This document shows positions 1 through 8,363 of a DNA stretch of 32,231 bases, piece after piece; within the stretch, counting starts at the first letter, position 1; each line of letters begins with the position of its first letter. The stretch spans positions 1 to 32,231 of the forward strand of contig MUNG01000098.1 in NCBI GenBank assembly GCA_002154585.1, written 5' to 3'. The translations under genes and the position numbers were made by a program. Origin of the DNA: Streptomyces pseudogriseolus. GTDB taxonomy: Bacteria; Actinomycetota; Actinomycetes; Streptomycetales; Streptomycetaceae. The notes beneath the pieces are model-generated. The model saw nothing but the letters and a program-made list of their open reading frames with translations, did not search any database and was not told the DNA's origin.

Positions 1-44
1 ACAGGACCGAGGGCGCCGTACCTGTACGGCGCCCTCGGTCCTGT
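1..44 (-). terminator. Strong intrinsic terminator-like hairpin downstream of fxsA
   Basis: The window opens with a perfect 20-bp inverted repeat (1-20 with 25-44) around a 4-base loop. It lies 75 bp beyond the fxsA stop codon. As is usual in Streptomyces there is no T-tract. The stem is symmetrical, so it could also serve a plus- or minus-strand gene outside the window. Confidence 0.75.
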
Positions 45-51
45 CCGCGTG

Positions 52-105
52 CCCGGACATACCCGCGTACCCCGGCACACCCGCGTACCCGGACACGCCC
101 GGGCA
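52..105. repeat. Degenerate ~18-bp tandem repeat
   Basis: About three imperfect units of the pattern CCCGGMCAYACCCGCGTA lie at about 52-70, 71-87 and 88-105, between the terminator hairpin and the fxsA stop. They are seen directly. No function is inferred. Confidence 0.4.
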
Positions 106-119
106 CGCGGGTCCGCGCG

Positions 120-710
120 CTACTTCGTCAGCGGAGGCCGCGGACCCTGCGGGGTGTCGCCCGGCGCGCTGCCGGGTTCGTCCCTGACGACCTCACCCTG
201 GACCACCTTGCCGTCCGGGCGGCGCATACGGGCCCGGGCGAAGGCGTCCCCCAGCGGACTCTGCGCGGCGGCCTCGCGGAGCTTGCGCTCGAAGGTGCGC
301 TCCGCGTAGCGGCTCACGGCCTTCTGGACCGGGGGCACCAGCAGGAGCAGCCCCAGCACGTCGGAGATCAGTCCGGGCAGGACGATCAGCAGACCGCCCA
401 GCATCGTCAGCCCGTTGCCCTCGCTGTCGGTCCGGGCGCCGGGGGTCACCGGACCCCCGGCCTGCTGCTGTTGCACGGTCTCGGTGAGGTTCCGGAAGGC
501 GCGGCGGCCCGCCCGCTTGATCACGTACGAGCCCAGGACGATCCCGGCCAGCAGGATCAGGAAGACCAGCAGGCCGCTCGACGCGCCGGCGACCAGGGTC
601 AGCAGCCAGATCTCCAGTACGAGCCATGCGGCGACGCCGAGCGGCAGCAGCGTGCGCAGCCGGGAGCGCCGGGGCCGGGCGGGGTACGGGCCGTGAGCAC
701 CAGTCGTCAT
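120..710 (-). CDS. fxsA: FxsA family membrane protein
   Basis: A 196-residue integral membrane protein. After a basic N-terminus there are two closely spaced hydrophobic segments (about residues 20-65). A third hydrophobic region (about 103-127, GGLLIVLPGLISDVLGLLLL) carries the Gly-Leu-Pro-Gly-hydrophobic-Ser-Asp signature of FxsA proteins. The C-terminal ~65 residues are charged and probably cytoplasmic. E. coli FxsA alleviates F-plasmid exclusion of phage T7; no role is established in actinobacteria. It lies 64 bp downstream of the mannose-phosphate synthase gene on the same strand and may be cotranscribed, although a weak hairpin sits between them. The ATG at 710 precedes the basic stretch expected before the first membrane segment. 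Family assignment is confident; function is unknown. Confidence 0.85.
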   Translation of the reverse strand: MTTGAHGPYPARPRRSRLRTLLPLGVAAWLVLEIWLLTLVAGASSGLLVFLILLAGIVLGSYVIKRAGRRAFRNLTETVQQQQAGGPVTPGARTDSEGNGLTMLGGLLIVLPGLISDVLGLLLLVPPVQKAVSRYAERTFERKLREAAAQSPLGDAFARARMRRPDGKVVQGEVVRDEPGSAPGDTPQGPRPPLTK

Positions 711-725
711 ACCCCCAGTGTGCCT

Positions 726-756
726 GGGCCCGGCTCAGCACGGGATAAGCGGGCCC
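726..756 (-). terminator. Weak hairpin between ppm1 and fxsA
   Basis: A 7-bp GC-only inverted repeat (726-732 with 750-756, 17-nt loop) lies in the 64-bp gap after the mannose-phosphate synthase stop. It may be an attenuator or weak terminator reducing readthrough into fxsA. Confidence 0.3.
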
Positions 757-774
757 TCCGGCGGCGAACCCGGC

Positions 775-1644
775 CTACGGCTCGGAGCGCCCGGTGTCCG
801 GGGTGGTCTGCTCGACCGGGACGGCCTTGCCGGCGCGGGGCTGGCGGGGCTTGTCGTCGTCGTCGCGGCCGAGGACCTTGCCGACCCTCTCCCCCACGCC
901 CCAGGCGGTGACCCGCCACAGGGCCTCGACGAGGATGTCCCGGCTCATCTTGGAGTCGCCGAGCTCGCGCTCCACGAAGGTGATGGGGACCTCGACGACG
1001 TGGTAGCCGGCCTTCACCGCGCGCCGGGCGAGGTCGACCTGGAAGCAGTAGCCCTGGGAGGCGACCTCGTCGAGGCCGAGCCCTTCCAGCGTCTCGCGGC
1101 GGAAGGCCCTGAAACCACCGGTGATGTCGCGCAGCGGCAGGTCGAGCGCCATGCGCGAGTAGAGGCTGCCGCCTCGGGAGATGAACTCGCGGGACTTCGG
1201 CCAGTTGACCACCCGGCCGCCGGGCACCCAGCGCGAGCCGAGCACCAGGTCGGCGCCCTTGAGCGCGGTGAGCAGCCGGGGCAGCTCCTCGGGCTGGTGC
1301 GAGCCGTCGGCGTCCATCTCGATCAGCACGCCGTAGCCCTGCTCCAGGCCCCAGCGGAAGCCGGCGAGGTAGGCCGCGCCGAGGCCCTCCTTGCCCTTGC
1401 GGTGCAGCACCTGGACGTGGTCGTCGCCGGCGGCCAGTTCGTCGGCGAGCTTGCCGGTGCCGTCGGGGCTGTTGTCGTCGGCCACGAGGACGTGCGCCTC
1501 GGGGACGGCCTTGCGCACGCGTCCGACGATCGCCTGGATGTTCTCCGCCTCGTTGTACGTGGGGATGATCACCAAAGCCGTACCGAGCGGGCCGAATTTC
1601 CGCCCCTGGGATCCTGCCGCGAGGGTCCCGTCGCCGTCGTTCAC
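775..1644 (-). CDS. ppm1: Polyprenol monophosphomannose synthase (GT2)
   Basis: A 289-aa family 2 glycosyltransferase. It transfers mannose from GDP-mannose to polyprenyl phosphate, giving the lipid-linked donor for protein O-mannosylation and other envelope glycosylation. Visible motifs are IPTYNEAENI at the N-terminus, ADDNSPDGTG, the catalytic EMDADGSHQPEEL and GSRWVPGG. The length fits a single catalytic domain without the acyltransferase fused to mycobacterial Ppm1. The start is a GTG at 1644 preceded by AGGGG at good spacing. In S. coelicolor the orthologous activity is required, with a protein mannosyltransferase, for phiC31 infection (established knowledge). The C-terminal tail is acidic and basic and probably disordered. 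Confidence 0.9.
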   Translation of the reverse strand: MNDGDGTLAAGSQGRKFGPLGTALVIIPTYNEAENIQAIVGRVRKAVPEAHVLVADDNSPDGTGKLADELAAGDDHVQVLHRKGKEGLGAAYLAGFRWGLEQGYGVLIEMDADGSHQPEELPRLLTALKGADLVLGSRWVPGGRVVNWPKSREFISRGGSLYSRMALDLPLRDITGGFRAFRRETLEGLGLDEVASQGYCFQVDLARRAVKAGYHVVEVPITFVERELGDSKMSRDILVEALWRVTAWGVGERVGKVLGRDDDDKPRQPRAGKAVPVEQTTPDTGRSEP

Positions 1645-2183
1645 TGCTGCCCCTTCATGTCCTGTGCGCAGGATCCCACCTTAGTGTGCACGGCCTGGGA
1701 TGACGTGACAGGACGTACATATGGTGGTGCCGTTTCCCGATCATCGGGTAGGCACATCTTCTTCCACCCGTGCACGAGGACGGCGGATGGGGGCCCGACG
1801 CCCTTCGGGCCGGCCCGGGACCCGCCGGCTGCGGATCGGCCTGGAGCCGTTGTCTACTGAGCGCCCGGGCCCCACCCGGGGTCGCACCTCCCCGGCCGGC
1901 GGACACGTCCCTCGGTCCCGCGCCGCGCTGAGCCTGGCTCCCAGCGACGGTGCCCCGGTGCGGCACACCGTCCCTGACCCAGCGGCGCCGGCCCGAGTGG
2001 CCGGACGTTCTCCGGTCGGGCGTCCGGTGGTGGACCCGGCCGAACCTACCGGCCCCCCGCGGCCGCCTGTCAACAGTCCTTCCACCTGGGCGGCGTCCTT
2101 CAAATGCCTGGTCAGAGGTGAGGATGCGCAGGTCGCGCGACGGGGGCGCGGCGCATGATCGACCACCGCGCCGCCCGCGTAGA
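1645..2183. other. 539-bp gene-free stretch upstream of ppm1
   Basis: No credible gene is seen; open frames on both strands have the repetitive Arg/Gly/Pro composition of shadow frames. The left part should hold the ppm1 promoter. A relatively AT-rich patch (CATATGTAC on the minus strand, near 1715-1723) is the most promoter-like spot, but I cannot assign clear -35/-10 boxes. The right end carries the weak amidohydrolase terminator. Small GC stems elsewhere are unremarkable. Confidence 0.5.
2148..2174 (-). terminator. Candidate terminator of the amidohydrolase gene
   Basis: A 7-bp perfect GC stem (2148-2154 with 2168-2174, 13-nt loop) begins about 10 bp past the amidohydrolase stop codon on the minus strand. 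Position supports a terminator; strength is modest. Confidence 0.4.
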
Positions 2184-3788
2184 TCACTCGCCCGGCCGTA
2201 CGAAGACCGTGCGGCCGCCGACCACCGTGCGGAGACAGACGGGCAGGTCACGGCCGGGGGTGAGGTCGGGCAGGCCGGGGGTGCCGGACCTCGGGTCGGT
2301 GGACCAGCGGGCCACGCGGTCGTCGGGCGCCTGGACGACGAGTGCGCCGGTGCGCCAGACGGCGTAGTCGGCGGGGGCGCCGGGCACCAGAACGCCCGCG
2401 TCGTCCCGTCCCGTCGCCCGCCAGCCGCCGCGGGTGTGCGCGGTGAAGGCGGCGCGGACCGAGACGCGGTGCTCGGGGGTGTGGTGGAAGGCGGCCGCGC
2501 GGACGGTACCCCAGGGGTCGAGCGGGGTGACCGGGCTGTCGGAGCCGAACGCGAGCGGGACGCCGGCCCGCAGCAGTGCGGCGAACGGGTTGAGCGTGCG
2601 GGCGCGCTCCGCGCCGAGGCGCCGGGCGTACATGCCGTCCTCGCCGCCCCACAGGGCGTCGAAGGCGGGCTGGACGGAGGCGGTGAGGCCGAGCTCGGCG
2701 AACGCGGCGATCGTCGCGGGGGTGACCATCTCGGCGTGCTCGACACGGTGCCGGGCGGCGCGTACGCGGGCGAGGCCGAGCTTCTCGGCCGCCGCGCGGA
2801 CGCCGTCGACCACGGTGCTCACGGCGGCGTCGCCGATCGCGTGGAAGCCCGCCTGGAGGCCCGCCTCGGTGCAGGCGACCACATGGGCGGCGACCGCGTC
2901 CACGTCGAGGTGCGCGGTGCCGGTGTGGGCGGCGTCGGCGTACGGCTGGTGCAGGCAGGCGGTGTGCGAGCCCAGGGCGCCGTCGGCGAACAGGTCCCCG
3001 GCCGCGCCGAGCGCGCCCAGCTCGCGGGCCTTGGCGACGTCCTGCTCGGCCCAGTAGCCGACCACGCGCGGGCCGGGTTCCTCGCGGGCGAGTCGCAGCA
3101 GGCCGGTGAAGTCGTCCTCGGAGGAGATCTCGGGGCCGCCGCACTCGTGCACCGTGCCGATGCCGAGGGAGGCCGCGTGCGCAAGGGCGGCGCGCTGGGC
3201 GGCGGTGCGCTGCGCGGGGGTGACGGCGCCCAGGGCGGTGGCGCGCACCGCGTGGTGGTCGTCGCCGGTGAGCGGGCGGTCCTCGCGGGTCACGCCGCCC
3301 GTGACGAGGTCGAGCAGGGCGGTGGAGACGACGGCGGAGTGCACGTCGATGCGGCTGAGGTAGAGCGGGCGGCCCCCGGTGGCCTCGTCGAGCTCCGCGC
3401 GCGTGGGGGGCCGGCCGCCGGGCCAGCGGGCGGCGTCCCAGCCGTGCCCGAGGAGCACCCGGTCGTCGGGGCGGGCGGCGGCGAACTCCCGCACCCGGGC
3501 GAGGGCGTCCTCCAGGGAGGCGGCGGTGGACAGGTCGAGGCCGGTGAGGGCGAGCCCGGTGGCGGTGGTGTGGACGTGCGCGTCGGTGAACGCGGGGGTG
3601 ACGAGCGCCCCGTCGAGGTCGACCACCTCGTCGACACCGTCCGCGAAGGCGTCGGCGGCGCCCTCGGAACCCACCCAGGCGACCTGTCCGCGCTCGACGA
3701 CCATCGCGGTGGCGAAGGGGTCGGCGGGGCTGTGGACCTCTCCGCGACGGAGCAGGACGGTGGGCGGCGGGGCGGTACGTTCACTCAT
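2184..3788 (-). CDS. Amidohydrolase family protein (YtcJ-like, metal-dependent)
   Basis: A 534-aa metal-dependent hydrolase of the amidohydrolase-3 (YtcJ/N-substituted formamide deformylase-like) subgroup. An N-terminal beta-sandwich half leads to the metal motif FTDAHVHTTATG. Next come LLGHGWDAARWPGG, a HAIGDAAV motif, a HAEMV motif and a C-terminal FGSDSPVTPLDPW motif supplying the late metal ligand. These His/Asp positions all look intact. The natural substrate cannot be told from sequence; members cleave amides and formamides of varied substrates. The ATG start at 3788 has GAGGG only 2 bases upstream, so the true start could be slightly further in. It is transcribed in the same direction as the upstream Lrp regulator, 111 bp away, which makes regulation by Lrp conceivable but unproven. 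Confidence 0.85.
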   Translation of the reverse strand: MSERTAPPPTVLLRRGEVHSPADPFATAMVVERGQVAWVGSEGAADAFADGVDEVVDLDGALVTPAFTDAHVHTTATGLALTGLDLSTAASLEDALARVREFAAARPDDRVLLGHGWDAARWPGGRPPTRAELDEATGGRPLYLSRIDVHSAVVSTALLDLVTGGVTREDRPLTGDDHHAVRATALGAVTPAQRTAAQRAALAHAASLGIGTVHECGGPEISSEDDFTGLLRLAREEPGPRVVGYWAEQDVAKARELGALGAAGDLFADGALGSHTACLHQPYADAAHTGTAHLDVDAVAAHVVACTEAGLQAGFHAIGDAAVSTVVDGVRAAAEKLGLARVRAARHRVEHAEMVTPATIAAFAELGLTASVQPAFDALWGGEDGMYARRLGAERARTLNPFAALLRAGVPLAFGSDSPVTPLDPWGTVRAAAFHHTPEHRVSVRAAFTAHTRGGWRATGRDDAGVLVPGAPADYAVWRTGALVVQAPDDRVARWSTDPRSGTPGLPDLTPGRDLPVCLRTVVGGRTVFVRPGE

Positions 3789-3800
3789 GCCCTCAGTTTC

Positions 3801-3819
3801 GCGCGCCGTGCGGGCGCGC
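3801..3819 (-). terminator. Candidate terminator between lrp and the amidohydrolase gene
   Basis: A 7-bp stem of alternating G and C (3801-3807 with 3813-3819, 5-nt loop) sits in the 111-bp gap after the Lrp stop and about 12 bp before the amidohydrolase start. It could be a weak terminator or a leader hairpin. Confidence 0.35.
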
Positions 3820-3899
3820 CGGCACGCAGGTCCCCCTCGACGCGCGCGGAGGCACGGGGCGGCGCTCCTCCCGGGGGCGGCGCCCCTCTCCCGGCCCCG

Positions 3900-4340
3900 T
3901 CAGATGCGCGGCGGGCGCGCCTCGTACGGCGTGGAGAGCACCACCGTCGTGCGCGTGGACACGCCCGCCAGGGAGCGCACCCTGGCGAGGAGTTCCTCGA
4001 GTTCGTGCGGGGTGGCGACGCGGACCTTGAGGATGTAGTTCTCGTCGCCGGCGACGCTGTGGCACGCCTCGATCTCGGGCACGCCGGCCAGGCGGTCCGC
4101 GATGTCGTCGGGGGCGCTGGGGTCGAACGGTTTGACCGAGATGAAGGCGGTCATGGGCAGGCCGACCGCCTCCGGGTCCACCACCGCCGCGTACCCGCGG
4201 ATGACGCCGCGCTGCTCCAGCCGCCGCACCCGCTGGTGCACGGCCGACGTGGACAGGCCCGTGGCCTTGCCCAGGTCCGTGTAGCTCATCCGCCCGTCCT
4301 TGACGAGCAGCTGCACGATCTGTCGGTCCAGCTCCTCCAT
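3900..4340 (-). CDS. Lrp/AsnC family transcriptional regulator
   Basis: A 146-aa leucine-responsive-type regulator. The N-terminal winged helix-turn-helix (MEELDRQIVQLLVKDGRMSY, then TDLGKATGLSTSAVHQRVRRLEQRGVI) is followed by a RAM/ligand-binding domain with GLPMTAFISVK and AGDENYILKVRV, the amino-acid effector region. Length matches the family. A longer frame opens at 4439, but the extra 33 residues are not family-like. The ATG at 4340 begins exactly at the conserved N-terminus with AGG about 9 bases upstream. It is divergent from the 144-aa cysteine protein gene at 4557. A 13-bp inverted repeat just upstream (4350-4408) is a candidate autoregulatory operator or leader hairpin. Targets are unknown. 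Confidence 0.92.
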   Translation of the reverse strand: MEELDRQIVQLLVKDGRMSYTDLGKATGLSTSAVHQRVRRLEQRGVIRGYAAVVDPEAVGLPMTAFISVKPFDPSAPDDIADRLAGVPEIEACHSVAGDENYILKVRVATPHELEELLARVRSLAGVSTRTTVVLSTPYEARPPRI

Positions 4341-4349
4341 GGCGCTGAA

Positions 4350-4408
4350 CCTACAGGGCGCTTGATCGCCTCGGACACCGGAACGACGGCACGCGAGCGC
4401 CCCGTAGG
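4350..4408 (-). promoter_or_regulatory. Inverted repeat in the lrp leader/promoter
   Basis: Arms of 13 nt (4350-4362 and 4396-4408) are complementary at 12 of 13 positions in DNA. In the minus-strand transcript the remaining position becomes a G-U pair, giving a full 13-bp stem with a 33-nt loop. It begins about 10 bp upstream of the Lrp ATG. It may be an autoregulatory operator for the dimeric regulator or an RNA leader hairpin. Confidence 0.45.
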
Positions 4409-4556
4409 GCATCTGCGAGGAGCATGTGACGAAGACCACACTCCTTGCGCCGTCTCCGTGATGTTCTCGTGATTACCCCCTGGGGGTGGTGGGAAGTGCT
4501 TGCTGTGGTCGAGGCCGCAGTGCCTGATACGGCCCAGCCCGAGGGGGAGAACCCAC

Positions 4557-4991
4557 ATGCAGAGTCTGAAGCGCCCTGGTCGTACCACGTCCAAGCGGCA
4601 GCAGCCCGTCGTCGCGCCCGAGCCGGAGTACGTCGAACCCGGAACCCCGGACGACGACTTCGACGCGTACGACACCTTCGAGATGTTCCGGGTCGTCTGC
4701 CCGGACTGCTCGCAGCCCATCGCCCTCCTGGCGGACGAGGAGGTCCTGCCGGAGCACGCCCTGTGCGCCTCGCCGTGGAACCCGTTCGGGCTCACGGTCT
4801 GCGCCGGCACCGGCCGCCGGGCGTCCGAGGCCCGGCCCGCGGACGAGACCGTCACGCCCCAGGAGCAGGACACGGCCCTGCTGCTGACGCTCCCTCAGGG
4901 GCTCGACTGGCGGACCCAGCCCTTCTCGCACGTCGGCGGACCGGGATCGCGTCCGGTCCGGTTCCCGGTGATGCGGCGCGAGGCCGCCTGA
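4557..4991 (+). CDS. Conserved hypothetical protein with a four-cysteine motif
   Basis: A 144-aa protein that I recognise only as a Streptomyces-type conserved hypothetical. The first 40 residues are basic then acidic and Pro-rich, hence probably disordered. The centre has four cysteines (C48, C51, C70, C82) in the pattern VCPDCSQPI...HALCASPWNPFGLTVCAG, a plausible zinc-ribbon-like site. The C-terminal half is mostly polar and includes LLLTLPQGLDWRTQPFSHVG. There is no signal peptide or membrane segment. The ATG at 4557 has GAGGGGGAG immediately upstream at ideal spacing; a longer frame from 4500 lacks this. It is divergently oriented from Lrp with 216 bp between the starts, and is followed by a good terminator. 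Function unknown. Confidence 0.8.
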   Translation: MQSLKRPGRTTSKRQQPVVAPEPEYVEPGTPDDDFDAYDTFEMFRVVCPDCSQPIALLADEEVLPEHALCASPWNPFGLTVCAGTGRRASEARPADETVTPQEQDTALLLTLPQGLDWRTQPFSHVGGPGSRPVRFPVMRREAA

Positions 4992-5004
4992 GCGCAGGCC
5001 GGCA

Positions 5005-5030
5005 GGGGGTGGCGGAGAGCCGCCACCCTC
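5005..5030 (+). terminator. Intrinsic terminator after the four-cysteine protein gene
   Basis: An 11-bp stem (5005-5015 with 5020-5030, one G-U pair, AGAG loop) starts 13 bp after the stop codon at 4991. It is a compact, stable hairpin of the usual Streptomyces type. Confidence 0.75.
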
Positions 5031-5101
5031 GCCGTTCGCCACCTTCACAGTTCGTCACCCTGGCCGTCGCCGCTCTCACCCGGCGCCACTTCCACGCACC
5101 G

Positions 5102-5149
5102 CCCGTCTCCGATGCGCCCCGTCTCCGACGGGCCCCGTCGCCGATGCGC
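5102..5149. repeat. Three 16-bp tandem repeats in a gene-free stretch (4992-5308)
   Basis: Units CCCGTCTCCGATGCGC (5102-5117), CCCGTCTCCGACGGGC (5118-5133) and CCCGTCGCCGATGCGC (5134-5149) follow head to tail, with a decayed fourth at 5150-5165. Further right, short GGTGTTCGGC-type repeats (about 5185-5235) continue the low-complexity pattern. The 317-bp stretch has no credible gene apart from the terminator at its left end. Confidence 0.65.
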
Positions 5150-5308
5150 CGTGTCGCCGCCCGGCCGGTCCCGGCGGCGTCCGCGGTGTTCGGCGGTGTT
5201 CGGCGACGTCCGTGGCGTCCGCCGGTGTCCGCCGCACGGGGCATCGCTGAACGCACGCTCTATTCGGGACGCCGGTGACCCGGCCGCCCGCTCGCGCGTT
5301 GGCCGGGC

Positions 5309-5563
5309 ATGACGACCCCCACGTACTCGACGACCGGGCGTCAGCGCCACGTGTTCGTGCCGCCGCCCCTGGAGGCGGCCGTCACCGCCCCGCCGCCGCA
5401 TCTCCCGGACCCGCCGATCTACCGCGAGATGATGCGGACCTGGACGGACCGGGGCCGCACCGTGCCGGGGCGGCACGACCCGGAGTGGGCCCGGCTCGCC
5501 GGGCCCAGGCGGGGGTTCGGCCGGTTCAGCGGCTCTCCGGCCCCGCGAGGTGGCGGGCGATGA
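5309..5563 (+). CDS. Small proline-rich hypothetical protein
   Basis: An 84-aa protein with a Pro-rich first half (VFVPPPLEAAVTAPPPHLP) and a more conserved-looking second half (PPIYREMMRTWTDRGRTVPG, then RHDPEWARLAG). I recall similar short Streptomyces hypotheticals. No signal peptide, membrane segment or catalytic motif is visible. The ribosome-binding site is weak. Its 3' end overlaps the convergent acyl-CoA dehydrogenase gene by 38 bp. That overlap, and amino-acid composition unlike the Arg/Gly-rich shadow frames, are the main evidence either way, so confidence is moderate. Confidence 0.55.
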   Translation: MTTPTYSTTGRQRHVFVPPPLEAAVTAPPPHLPDPPIYREMMRTWTDRGRTVPGRHDPEWARLAGPRRGFGRFSGSPAPRGGGR

Positions 5564-6698
5564 CCATCCGCTGGATCTGGTTGGTGCCCTCGACGATCTG
5601 GAGCACCTTCGCCTCGCGCATGTAGCGCTCGGCGGGGAAGTCGGCGGTGTAGCCGTAGCCGCCGAGGATCTGCACGGCGTCGGTGGTGACCCGCATCGCC
5701 GTGTCGGTGCAGTGCAGCTTGGCCATCGCGGCCTGCCGGCCGAACGGGCGGCCCGCGTCGCGCAGCCGGGCCGCCGCCAGGTACAGCGCGCGCCCCGCCT
5801 CGATCTGGGTGGCCATGTCGGCCAGCATGAAGCGCAGCCCCTGGAAGTCGGCGACCGGCCGGCCGAACTGGCGCCGCTCGGTGGCGTAGCCGACGGCCTC
5901 GTCGAGCGCCGCCTGGGCCACACCGATCGCGCACGCGGCGATGCCGAGCCGGCCCCCGTCGAGCGCCGACAGGGCGATGGCGAAGCCCTGTCCCTCCTCC
6001 CCGATGCGGCGCGCGTCGGGCACGCGGACGCCGTCGAAGTGGACCTGGGCGGTGGGCGAGCCCTTCATGCCCATCTTCTTCTCCGGCGCGGCGGCACTCA
6101 GCCCCTCGGCGTCCCCGGGCACCAGGAACGCGCTGATGCCGCGCGCCCCCTCGCCGCCGGTGCGCGCCATGACCGTGTAGAAGTCGGCGACGCCGCCGTG
6201 GGTGATCCACGCCTTGGTGCCGTCGACGACCCACTCGTCGCCGTCGCGGACCGCGCGGGTGCGCAGGGAGGCGGCGTCGGAGCCGGAGGAGGGCTCGGAG
6301 AGGCAGTAGCCGCCGAGCAGTCCGCCGCCGAGCATGGCGGGCAGGTGCTCCGCGTGCTGCTCCTTGGTGCCGAAGGCGGCGAGCGGGTAGGTGGCGAGCG
6401 TGTGCACGCTGACGCCGAGGGCGACGGTGAGGCGGGCCCGGGCAAGCTCCTCCAGGACCTGGAGGTAGACCTCGTACGGTTGGTCGCCGCCGCCGTACTC
6501 GGAGTCGTACGGCAGGCCGAGCAGGCCGGACTCGGACAGCAGGGTGAACAGCTCCCGGGGGAAGCGGCCCGCTTCCTCCTCCTCGGCGGCCCTGGGGGTG
6601 ATCTCGCGCTGTGCGATGTCGCGGACGAGCGTGAGCAGGTCCCGGGCCTCGTCCGTGGGCAGTAGCCGGTCCACCGGCTGCGGGGCGCGGTCGGGCAT
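5526..6698 (-). CDS. Acyl-CoA dehydrogenase
   Basis: A 390-aa flavoprotein of the short/medium-chain acyl-CoA dehydrogenase family, which introduces a trans-2 double bond into acyl-CoA and passes electrons to ETF. The N-terminal helical domain is followed by the FAD/substrate motif GGYCLSEPSSGSDAAS and WITHGGVADFYTVMART. The C-terminal signature is ILGGYGYTADFPAERYMREA followed by QIVEGTNQIQRMV, with the usual catalytic Glu at about residue 370. Length is normal. The frame extends upstream to 6893, but the ATG at 6698 follows a strong GGGAGGAG ribosome-binding site and starts the conserved protein. It is divergent from the chitinase gene. The chain-length preference cannot be read from sequence. 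Confidence 0.92.
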   Translation of the reverse strand: MPDRAPQPVDRLLPTDEARDLLTLVRDIAQREITPRAAEEEEAGRFPRELFTLLSESGLLGLPYDSEYGGGDQPYEVYLQVLEELARARLTVALGVSVHTLATYPLAAFGTKEQHAEHLPAMLGGGLLGGYCLSEPSSGSDAASLRTRAVRDGDEWVVDGTKAWITHGGVADFYTVMARTGGEGARGISAFLVPGDAEGLSAAAPEKKMGMKGSPTAQVHFDGVRVPDARRIGEEGQGFAIALSALDGGRLGIAACAIGVAQAALDEAVGYATERRQFGRPVADFQGLRFMLADMATQIEAGRALYLAAARLRDAGRPFGRQAAMAKLHCTDTAMRVTTDAVQILGGYGYTADFPAERYMREAKVLQIVEGTNQIQRMVIARHLAGPESR

Positions 6699-6920
6699 GG
6701 CGTCGCTCTCCTCCCTGTAAGGGGCACGTCGGCGTGCGCCTTGGGTGGAGGCGGCTCCGCCGGGGTCGTTCCGGTGCCGGGCCGATGCTCGCACTTCCGG
6801 GTCTCGGAAGCTGTTGACCAGCGGCTCTGCGCTGTGAGTATGCCCGATCGGCGGCATCACGTCACCAGTTAACGACCGCTTACTTCGCGACACCTTACGG
6901 CGTCCTTTCCGCGATCACAT

Positions 6921-6961
6921 TGGTCCGCACCATTGACCAACTGGTCTAGTCCTTCTAGGGT
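6921..6961 (+). promoter_or_regulatory. Chitinase promoter with 12-bp direct repeats and DasR-type site
   Basis: TTGACC (6933-6938), a 17-bp spacer and TAGGGT (6956-6961) form a good housekeeping promoter about 70 bp before the chitinase ATG. A 12-mer TGGTCCGCACCA (6921-6932) abuts the -35 box and a second, TGGTCTAGTCCT (6942-6953), fills the spacer. This is the direct-repeat layout described for Streptomyces chitinase promoters. ACTGGTCTAGTCCTTC (6940-6955) matches the DasR consensus ACTGGTCTAGACCACT at 12 of 16 positions. That predicts repression by the GlcNAc-pathway regulator DasR. The rest of the 334-bp divergent gap (6699-7032) holds the acyl-CoA dehydrogenase leader and promoter, with no further gene seen. 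Confidence 0.85.
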
Positions 6962-7032
6962 TTCGCTCCAACCCGAGTCCCCGCGTCCATGTCAACGACG
7001 CGGCTCTCCCCTCCCCCACGAGGAGACACCGG

Positions 7033-8271
<1,239 letters not shown>

Positions 8272-8290
8272 GCGCTGCCCGGGCCGGACG

Positions 8291-8333
8291 CGCGCGGGGC
8301 GGGGATTCCACGGGGGGATTCCCGCCCCGCGCG
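8291..8333 (+). terminator. Terminator of the chitinase gene
   Basis: A perfect 13-bp GC-rich stem (8291-8303 with 8321-8333) with a 17-nt loop begins 20 bp past the chitinase stop. It may also serve the convergent TetR gene ending at 8364. Confidence 0.8.
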
Positions 8334-8363
8334 TATATCCCCCGGCGGGCCGGCCGCCCCGCC

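Noticed and set aside
1741-2187. Minus-strand 148-codon frame in the ppm1 upstream gap
   Set aside because: Low-complexity Arg/Gly sequence without family resemblance, and its start lies inside the amidohydrolase gene end.
1950-4472. An 840-codon plus-strand open frame
   Set aside because: It is Gly/Ala/Arg/Val-rich and lies antisense to the amidohydrolase and Lrp genes, the usual shadow frame of high-GC genes; no domain or ribosome-binding site.
4557-4991. RNA polymerase-binding protein RbpA
   Set aside because: Cysteine spacing and sequence do not match RbpA as I remember it; the resemblance was only its expected position near fxsA and ppm1.
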